DNA from: Bacteroidales bacterium UBA2939
GTDB taxonomy: Bacteria; Bacteroidota; Bacteroidia; Bacteroidales; P3
NCBI GenBank assembly: GCA_002349055.1
Contig: DECD01000005.1
Location: forward strand, 1 to 11,961
Length of the DNA stretch: 11,961 bases
Direction of reading: 5' to 3'
Both the position numbers and the translations under genes were made by a program. The notes beneath the pieces are model-generated. The model ran no database searches. It worked only from the letters and a program-made list of their open reading frames with translations, and had not been told where the DNA came from. Of this stretch, positions 7,424 to 11,961 are shown one piece after another (positions within the stretch are counted from its first letter, which is position 1; each line of letters starts with the position of its first letter).

Positions 7424-8127
7424 TGTTCTCCTTCTAATTTTCCGTTAATCCAGTTGCCACTGAGCACCTCTCCCTCGGGGGTAGTGTAGGTGCCCTGCCC
7501 GTGGAACAGGTTGTTCTGCCAGTTACCTTCATAGTGCGCACCGTCGGGATAGGTGCTCTTGCCCTGTCCATTGCGACGGTCGGTCTGCCACATGCCGGTG
7601 TAGGTTTCGCCGTCCTTGTGGGTCATTTTACCCAGACCCTGCATGTGTCCCTGCACAAAGTTGCCTTCATAGCGGTCGCCGTTGCTCCACACTTTTATTC
7701 CCTGGCCCTGCGGGGCGCCGTTGACGAAGGGGCCGTCGTAGCGTGTGCCGTCGGCAAACAGCAGGTAGCCCGTGCCGGTACCCATGCCCGTCCAGTCGCC
7801 CTCCAGCACATTGCCGTTGTTGAAACGGAACGTGCCGTGACCATGGACGAAACCTTTTTTGAAGTGGCCCGTGTAGGTATAGCCGCCCTGAGCATAGGAA
7901 TAGGTGCCTTCTCCGTCGATGTTGCCCTTTTTCCAGTCGCCCTCGTAGCGGTCGCCGTTGGCAAAGACCATCAGGCCGTTTCCGTGACGGCGGCCCTTGG
8001 CGTCGCGTTCGCCCGTGTAGTAAGAGCCGTCGTCGTAGGTCGTCGTCTCGCGCACCTGCGCCCAGACGCTGCTGCTTGCCATCAGCGCCATTGCCATTAC
8101 CAACACTCGTGTAAATCTCTTTTTCAT
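7420..8127 (-). CDS. Secreted MORN-repeat protein
   Basis: A 235-residue protein with a Sec signal peptide (MKKRFTRVLVMAMALMASSSVWA, then Q) followed almost entirely by MORN repeats. Repeats of the form YEGNWxxGxxxGxGxxxxxxGxx start at residues 37, 61, 85, 108, 130, 153, 176 and 199, with a shortened ninth at 222, mostly spaced 23 residues. MORN arrays form elongated beta-hairpin strips used in protein or membrane contact; no catalytic domain is present. The start at 8127 is chosen because it begins with a clear signal peptide. The frame is open to 8244, but that extension overlaps the glycosyltransferase gene and encodes nothing recognisable. It lies 31 bp after the glycosyltransferase gene and is coupled (ATGA) to the lipoprotein gene, so the two products may work together in the periplasm or at the surface. 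Confidence 0.93.
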   Translation of the reverse strand: MKKRFTRVLVMAMALMASSSVWAQVRETTTYDDGSYYTGERDAKGRRHGNGLMVFANGDRYEGDWKKGNIDGEGTYSYAQGGYTYTGHFKKGFVHGHGTFRFNNGNVLEGDWTGMGTGTGYLLFADGTRYDGPFVNGAPQGQGIKVWSNGDRYEGNFVQGHMQGLGKMTHKDGETYTGMWQTDRRNGQGKSTYPDGAHYEGNWQNNLFHGQGTYTTPEGEVLSGNWINGKLEGEQ

Positions 8128-8158
8128 AGTTTTATGTTTCTTTATGATTAAACAAAAC

Positions 8159-9064
8159 TCATTTTTCATTTCCCATCTTCTCGATGAACATGCCCAGCTT
8201 GTAGAAGTTGAACAGCTTGATGGAGACAAGCGTGCCGCCCACAAGCTGCGATTCTATCGGTTCCTTCAGCATCTTGTACAGCCATTGGACCGTCTTCAGC
8301 AATCCCAGGCTTTTCACGCGGGCATAGACCCTGAGCAGATTGACCGACTCGCAGAAACGCTGGTCCTCCCACATGAAGCCGTATATCTTCACCAAACTTT
8401 CTATTCCCTCCACCGTCTTGTTCAGGAACTCGGCGTTGGTCTCAACATAGCCGTTCACCACCGGATTGTCGATGTGCTTTATCGGCACCTGGCTCTCTTC
8501 CAGACGGTAGCCGAAAAGGGTGTCTTCGTGGCCGTACTGGCTGATGCGAGGGTCGAATTTCACCTTCTCGAACACCTCGCGGCGAATCATGAAGTTGTTC
8601 GTCATGAACGACTTGTAGGGCCTTTTCCGGCGTTCTTCCACGCTACGGCACTCTACTTTGGTCCCGTAGAGATAGCGCAACCGGTGCTCGCGGTCGGCTC
8701 CGCGTTTGTCGTACACGCGTCCGCCCACAATCACGCCGCACTTGTCGTTCACGCACTTGCGGTACTCCCGCAGGAAATCGTCCTCCACCAGCGAGTCGTT
8801 GTCCAGAAACAGCAGCCACTCGCCTTTGGTATGTTTTAAAAATATGTTTCGTATACGCGCGCGCCCCACGTTCTCGCCCAGCCGCAGGTAGTGGGCGATG
8901 TCGCAGAGGCCATAGTTCTGGTTCAGGTAGTAGCCCGACGAGTGGTCGTCGATGCACACGATTTCAAAGTCGTCCTCGGCGTGCATCTTTTCTATCTGCG
9001 TCGTCAACCGCCTCACCAGCGGATAGGCATAGTAGTTATATATCGGTATACAGACTGATATCAT
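8159..9064 (-). CDS. Family 2 glycosyltransferase
   Basis: A GT-A fold glycosyltransferase of 301 residues that would transfer a sugar from a nucleotide-sugar donor to a surface glycan or other acceptor at the cytoplasmic face. The N-terminus MISVCIPIYNYY is the GT2 first strand. Further motifs are CIDDHSS (Asp39, Asp40), the metal-binding DxD in LFLDNDS (Asp88, Asp90) and GHEDTLFGYRL (residues 178-188) with the likely base in the ED pair (Glu180, Asp181). No long transmembrane segment is evident; the C-terminal part (about 245-301) is helical and basic with hydrophobic patches and may be membrane-associated. Donor and acceptor cannot be inferred. The start ATG overlaps the upstream hydrolase stop by 4 bp. 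There is no surrounding polysaccharide locus, so it looks like a solitary glycosyltransferase. Confidence 0.95.
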   Translation of the reverse strand: MISVCIPIYNYYAYPLVRRLTTQIEKMHAEDDFEIVCIDDHSSGYYLNQNYGLCDIAHYLRLGENVGRARIRNIFLKHTKGEWLLFLDNDSLVEDDFLREYRKCVNDKCGVIVGGRVYDKRGADREHRLRYLYGTKVECRSVEERRKRPYKSFMTNNFMIRREVFEKVKFDPRISQYGHEDTLFGYRLEESQVPIKHIDNPVVNGYVETNAEFLNKTVEGIESLVKIYGFMWEDQRFCESVNLLRVYARVKSLGLLKTVQWLYKMLKEPIESQLVGGTLVSIKLFNFYKLGMFIEKMGNEK

Positions 9065-9834
9065 ATCTCCACCTCCAAACCGTCGTATGCCAGGAAGACC
9101 CCTTCCGGCAATGTTCTTTCCACCTCGGCATGCAGTCCCATCTCGTGGCTGATGTGCGTCACATAGGCGCGGCCGGGGTTCACCTTTTTTATCACTTCAA
9201 GCGCTTCGGGAAGCGAATAGTGCGAGAAGTGTTTCTCTTTCCTCAATGCGTTAATCACCAGCACCTTCACCCCTTTCAGTTTGTCCATCTCTTCAGGAGC
9301 CAGGTAATTGGCGTCGGTGATGTAGGCCAGCGGTCCGATGCGGTAGCCCAGTATGGGCAGGTCCTTGTGCATCGCCCTCACGGGCACCACCTCCACACCT
9401 TCGGCCACCCTGAAGCTCTTCTCCGTCCCCTCCACCTCGTGGAGGTCGGCCTCGGGCAGGCCGGGGAACTCGTGGTGCTCGAAGATGTACTTGTAGTCGC
9501 GCTCCAGGGCGACCTTCGCCTCGCGGTTCAGGTACACGTCCATCTTCTTGTGCTGCACATAGTTGAACGACCTCACGTCGTCCAGTCCCGCCACATGGTC
9601 GCGGTGCGCATGCGTCACCAGTATGGCGTCGAGCCGATTCACACCCTCTCGCAACATCTGCTGACGGAAATCGGGTCCAATGTCGAACAAGATGTTGGTC
9701 GATTCGTTGACAGTCAGCAACGCCGACGTGCGCAGACGCTTGTCCCGCCCGTCTTCCGAGCAGCACACGCCGCACCCGCATGCTATCACCGGCACGCCCT
9801 GCGACGTTCCCGTACCCAAAAACGTCAGTCTCAC
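9061..9834 (-). CDS. Metallo-beta-lactamase-fold hydrolase, PhnP-like
   Basis: A 257-residue cytoplasmic metallohydrolase of the branch that includes PhnP (phosphoribosyl cyclic phosphodiesterase). The N-terminal GTGTSQGVP and ACGCGVC (Cys19, Cys21, Cys24) match the PhnP structural-zinc site; His230 would be the fourth ligand. The catalytic metals would be held by THAHRDH (His75, His77, Asp79, His80), His156, Asp174 (ITDAN) and His227 (THISHEM). The start is GTG at 9832-9834, forming a GTGA overlap with the response-regulator stop; the MRLTFLGTG start fits the family N-terminus. There is no phn operon nearby, so the substrate may be another cyclic phosphodiester and the reaction should be called only as a phosphodiesterase-like hydrolase. 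The coupling to a response regulator is notable. Confidence 0.92.
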   Translation of the reverse strand: MRLTFLGTGTSQGVPVIACGCGVCCSEDGRDKRLRTSALLTVNESTNILFDIGPDFRQQMLREGVNRLDAILVTHAHRDHVAGLDDVRSFNYVQHKKMDVYLNREAKVALERDYKYIFEHHEFPGLPEADLHEVEGTEKSFRVAEGVEVVPVRAMHKDLPILGYRIGPLAYITDANYLAPEEMDKLKGVKVLVINALRKEKHFSHYSLPEALEVIKKVNPGRAYVTHISHEMGLHAEVERTLPEGVFLAYDGLEVEI

Positions 9835-10526
9835 TGCTCCTTGTGCGTCAGCTTAAACCCGACACCGTGCACGTTCACAATCTCCACCGTCGGGTCACCC
9901 TTCAAATATTTTCTCAACTTTGTGATATACACATCCATGCTGCGGGCGGCGAAATAGCTGTCGTCCTTCCAGATGCGCTGCAAGGTGGTGTTGCGGTCGA
10001 CCAGCTGGTTGAAGTTCACGGCGAAGATTCTCAGCAGGTCACACTCCTTGGCCGTGAGGCGCTGCACCTCGTCGCCCAGCGTAAGTGTCTGGTGCACATA
10101 GTCGAACGTGAAGCCGCCAATCTTGAAGACATTCTTGTCGGGGCGGTCCTCGTTGAAGCTGCGGCGCATCGTTGCGTTGAGGCGCGCCAACAGTTCCTCC
10201 ATCGAGAAAGGTTTCGTGATGTAGTCGTCGGCACCCACCTCGAAACCCTTCAGCTTGTCCTCCTCCAGGTTCTTGGCGGTCAGGAAGATAATGGGGACTT
10301 TCTTATCCACACGCCTCACCTCCTTGGCCACGGCGAAACCGTCCTTCAACGGCATCATCACATCCAAGATGCAGGCATCCACATCCTCGGCGTCGAACGA
10401 GGCCAAAGCCTCCTCACCGTCCTTGGCCCAGACCACGGTGTAGCCTTTCTGTGTCAGATAAGCCTTCAGAATCGTACCCAGATTAGGATCGTCTTCTGCA
10501 ACCAAAAGTTTGATTCCCAGATTCAT
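9831..10526 (-). CDS. rprY: OmpR-family response regulator, RprY-like
   Basis: A 231-residue two-component response regulator: receiver domain about residues 5-120 and winged-helix DNA-binding domain about 130-228. The receiver has the acidic pocket Glu11-Asp13, phospho-acceptor Asp55 (CILDVMMP), Thr83 (FLTAK) and Lys105 (ITKPFS). The C-terminal RLTAKECDLL, IWKDDSYFAARSMDVYITKLRKYLK and IVNVHGVGFKL stretches closely resemble RprY of Bacteroides and Porphyromonas. No histidine kinase adjoins it in this window, so its RprX-like partner would be elsewhere or absent. It is the first gene of the minus-strand run and is preceded by a structured 276-bp intergenic region. Its stop overlaps the GTG start of the hydrolase. 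Targets are unknown; envelope and oxidative-stress roles have been reported for RprY homologues. Confidence 0.94.
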   Translation of the reverse strand: MNLGIKLLVAEDDPNLGTILKAYLTQKGYTVVWAKDGEEALASFDAEDVDACILDVMMPLKDGFAVAKEVRRVDKKVPIIFLTAKNLEEDKLKGFEVGADDYITKPFSMEELLARLNATMRRSFNEDRPDKNVFKIGGFTFDYVHQTLTLGDEVQRLTAKECDLLRIFAVNFNQLVDRNTTLQRIWKDDSYFAARSMDVYITKLRKYLKGDPTVEIVNVHGVGFKLTHKEQ

Positions 10527-10544
10527 ATCAATTGTGGTTTGTGT

Positions 10545-10604
10545 TTATTTTCCTTTTTTCATGGACGACATCCAGCCGCCCTTCTTATTATATTTGTATT
10601 CCAT
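10545..10604 (-). CDS. Possible 19-codon small ORF upstream of rprY
   Basis: On the minus strand an ATG at 10604 opens a frame reading MEYKYNKKGGWMSSMKKGK to TAA at 10545-10547, 18 bp before the rprY start. It is very basic (six Lys, one Glu) with a central GGW. It could be a leader peptide or small protein, or chance. Against it: it is short, there is no Shine-Dalgarno-like site, and the best promoter guess would place the transcript start almost at its ATG. No known family is recognised. Confidence 0.3.
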   Translation of the reverse strand: MEYKYNKKGGWMSSMKKGK

Positions 10605-10657
10605 TAACAAAAAAAATTGCCTTTTATTGTGTCAAATGTTAATTTTTTTTTGTTAAT
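10603..10657. repeat. A-tract/T-tract inverted repeat upstream of rprY
   Basis: The left arm attaacaaaaaaaatt (10603-10618) and right arm aatttttttttgttaat (10641-10657, one extra T) are inverted copies separated by 22 bp. Phased A/T tracts bend DNA and often flank promoters, and the candidate TTTG element for rprY sits in the spacer. Alternatively it is an operator, or an RNA hairpin if transcribed from the upstream gene. Confidence 0.7.
10608..10636 (-). promoter_or_regulatory. Candidate Bacteroidota-type promoter for rprY
   Basis: On the minus strand, TTTG (10636-10633) is followed after 17 bp by TTTTTTTG (10615-10608), a partial match to the Bacteroides consensus TTTG / TAnnTTTG, whose usual spacing is about 19-21 bp. 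The spacing is short and the TA of the -7 element is missing, so this is a weak prediction. Position between rprY and the structured array is the main support. Confidence 0.25.
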
Positions 10658-10682
10658 TGTCTCCTACCCTCTTGCCACATCC

Positions 10683-10775
10683 CCCCTGCGAACCCCCTGT
10701 CAACCCCCTATCAAGACCCTACCAACTCCTACCATGGTAGGAGTTGGTAGGGAGTTGATAGGTTCTTGGTAGGGC
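10683..10775. repeat. Inverted array of 11-bp repeats around a 36-bp perfect palindrome
   Basis: Four contiguous 11-bp units on the left (CCCCTGCGAAC 10683, CCCCTGTCAAC 10694, CCCCTATCAAG 10705, ACCCTACCAAC 10716) face three units of opposite orientation on the right (GTTGGTAGGGA 10743, GTTGATAGGTT 10754, CTTGGTAGGGC 10765). The centre is a perfect 36-bp palindrome (10717-10752) that extends, after a 2-bp mismatch, to 10707-10762. The 11-bp period is close to one helical turn. There is no T-tract on either side, so it is not a standard intrinsic terminator. It lies between the AraC-type gene and rprY. A multi-site operator is plausible; an RNA stabilising hairpin at the end of the upstream transcript is the main alternative. 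Confidence 0.9.
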
Positions 10776-10802
10776 GAAAAAACGCGGTTAATGGATTGTG
10801 TT

Positions 10803-11942
10803 TCAGTATACGAGTTTGGATTGGGAGAAGGGGACGTGGAGGATGCGGAGCCAGGCTTGCTCGAAGTCGTCTGTGGTGAGGTATCCGGACTGATAGGCGA
10901 GGTGGAGGAGGGTGTCGGGGTTGCCCATGTCAAGGCTTTCGCCGCTGATGGCGGAGGCGGCGTACTGGATGCGGAGGGCGTCGATGTATTCGCCGAAGGG
11001 GACGCCCTGCGAGAAGTGGATGGCGTCGATGATGTCGTCCTCGGAGGTGTGGAGTTGTTCGGCGAGGAGGAAGACGGAGAGGTGTGGGTTGAGGAAGGCG
11101 CGTTGCTGCTCGACGTAGTCCTCAATCTGGTGGGCGAGACCGGCGAGGTCGTGGCGGTCGCGCGGGCGGACACCCTGGAAACGTTCAGCGCTGTTGTTTA
11201 TCATGTAAACGGAGCGGCCGACGTCGAAGAGGAGGATCGAGAGGGGTGCGAAGTAGGTGAGGTAGAAGATGTAGTGACGGCCGGGGAGGAAAGGCTGGGT
11301 AAACTGGCTGATGACGAGGACAATGACGCCGGCATTGGCCATGAGATAGATGCGCTTGAGGTTGAGGCCGCGGAAGCGGTCGGCGGTGTAGTATTCGTCG
11401 TTGATGCGCTTGAAGTGGATGAACTGGCGGGTGCCGCTGACGAGGATGAAGAGGAACTCGAAGAAGAAGACGGCCCAGTAGAGGTAGGTGTTGGCGACGA
11501 CGATGAGGTTGTAGTGCCAGTTGCCGGGGATGAACTGCCATGAGAGTCCCTGGGTGCCACGGAGGGTCCAAAGGCGGTACATGTCGGCTCCGCCAATCAT
11601 GGAGGAGGCTATCATGGCGAGGATGCAGAGGATGGAGGGCAGGAAGAGAGCGCGCACGGAGAGGCCGGGGGTCTCGCGGTGGGTGAGGACGGTGAGGGCG
11701 ATGTGGATGACGGGGGGGGAGACAAGGGTGACGTCGAGGAAGAGCATGAGGAGGAAGTATTCGCCCTGGAGGAAGGTGTTGAACATGCAGCCGAGGAGGA
11801 TGAAAGAGATGCCCAGGAGGGTCATAGCGAGCATGATGAGCCACTGTGCATTGAGCACGTCGCGCTTGCATAGCAGGGTGGCAAGGGGCCAGATGAAGGT
11901 GATGAGGCCGAGGAGTATGAGGCCAAAAGAGACAGGGGTCAT
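10803..11942 (-). CDS. Seven-helix membrane protein with C-terminal AraC-like helix-turn-helix domain
   Basis: A 379-residue protein. Residues about 4-245 hold seven hydrophobic segments (near 4-24, 33-53, 61-87, 98-116, 146-170, 198-216 and 224-243). After a linker, residues about 270-379 match the AraC-type DNA-binding domain: YVEQQRAFLNPHLSVFLLAEQ, an EDDIIDAIH recognition-like helix, GVPFGEYIDALRIQYAAS, then HLAYQSGYLTTDDFEQAW. This is a membrane-tethered transcription factor layout often seen in Bacteroidales. The second helix-turn-helix departs from consensus: the usual GF-x(4)-YF-x(2)-FK pattern is GYLTTDDFEQAW, and the P-x(2)-YR end is absent. The start ATG at 11942 lies 19 bp from the window edge, so its promoter is not visible. 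The signal it senses is unknown. It could also read through into the rprY region. Confidence 0.87.
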   Translation of the reverse strand: MTPVSFGLILLGLITFIWPLATLLCKRDVLNAQWLIMLAMTLLGISFILLGCMFNTFLQGEYFLLMLFLDVTLVSPPVIHIALTVLTHRETPGLSVRALFLPSILCILAMIASSMIGGADMYRLWTLRGTQGLSWQFIPGNWHYNLIVVANTYLYWAVFFFEFLFILVSGTRQFIHFKRINDEYYTADRFRGLNLKRIYLMANAGVIVLVISQFTQPFLPGRHYIFYLTYFAPLSILLFDVGRSVYMINNSAERFQGVRPRDRHDLAGLAHQIEDYVEQQRAFLNPHLSVFLLAEQLHTSEDDIIDAIHFSQGVPFGEYIDALRIQYAASAISGESLDMGNPDTLLHLAYQSGYLTTDDFEQAWLRILHVPFSQSKLVY

Positions 11943-11961
11943 ATAGGGTTTAAGGTTTAAA

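Noticed and set aside
4430..7489. A 1019-codon open frame on the plus strand, antisense to the DPP5-like and lipoprotein genes
   Set aside because: Its translation is Val/Gly/Ala/His-rich without domains, and it spans several well-supported minus-strand genes. It is a shadow caused by their codon bias.
8128..8244. 39-codon N-terminal extension of the MORN protein
   Set aside because: It overlaps the glycosyltransferase coding end, has no recognisable sequence, and would bury the clear signal peptide.
10707..10762. Intrinsic terminator for the AraC-type gene
   Set aside because: The stem is long, but neither side has the T-run needed; the minus-strand side continues in G-rich repeats. Kept as an alternative, not as the call.
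10683..10775. CRISPR array or plasmid-type iterons
   Set aside because: The 11-bp units are contiguous with no unique spacers, they invert at the centre, and there are no cas or replication genes.

Overview
The window looks like chromosomal DNA of a Bacteroidales bacterium (Prevotella/Bacteroides relatives). The signs are an RprY-type response regulator, a DUF6266-like protein, a DPP5-like S9 lipoprotein peptidase, an AguA/AguB polyamine pair, a membrane-bound AraC-type regulator, and start codons without clear Shine-Dalgarno sequences. The genus cannot be fixed from the sequence alone. I see no tRNA, rRNA, CRISPR array, transposase or phage gene.

Layout, left to right. (1) 1-930, plus strand: the 3' part of a DUF6266-like gene. 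Its middle is swollen by in-frame repeats and its tail reads through a palindromic terminator into the antisense of the next gene. (2) 821-10526, minus strand: nine tightly packed genes. In transcription order (right to left) they are an RprY-like response regulator, a PhnP-like metallo-beta-lactamase-fold hydrolase, a family 2 glycosyltransferase, a secreted MORN-repeat protein, a BamE-like lipoprotein, a DPP5-like S9 peptidase lipoprotein, N-carbamoylputrescine amidase (aguB), agmatine deiminase (aguA) and an S41 C-terminal processing peptidase. Five of the eight junctions are 4-bp ATGA or GTGA stop/start overlaps. A strong intrinsic terminator (768-801) closes the run. (3) 10527-10802: a 276-bp, highly structured intergenic region with an inverted array of 11-bp units, an A-tract/T-tract inverted repeat and a possible 19-codon ORF just before rprY. 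(4) 10803-11942, minus strand: a seven-helix membrane protein with a C-terminal AraC-like DNA-binding domain.

How the genes fit together. AguA and AguB catalyse consecutive steps from agmatine to putrescine and are translationally coupled to the peptidase before them, so peptide breakdown and polyamine formation may be co-expressed. Most other genes concern the envelope or surface: two lipoproteins, a secreted MORN protein, a glycosyltransferase and an exported S41 protease. A two-component regulator heads the run with no histidine kinase beside it.

No clearly new multi-gene system is evident. The observations most worth checking are the helically phased 11-bp array before rprY, the heptamer repeat inside the signal-peptide codons of the S41 protease, the repeat-invaded DUF6266 gene and the small ORF upstream of rprY.
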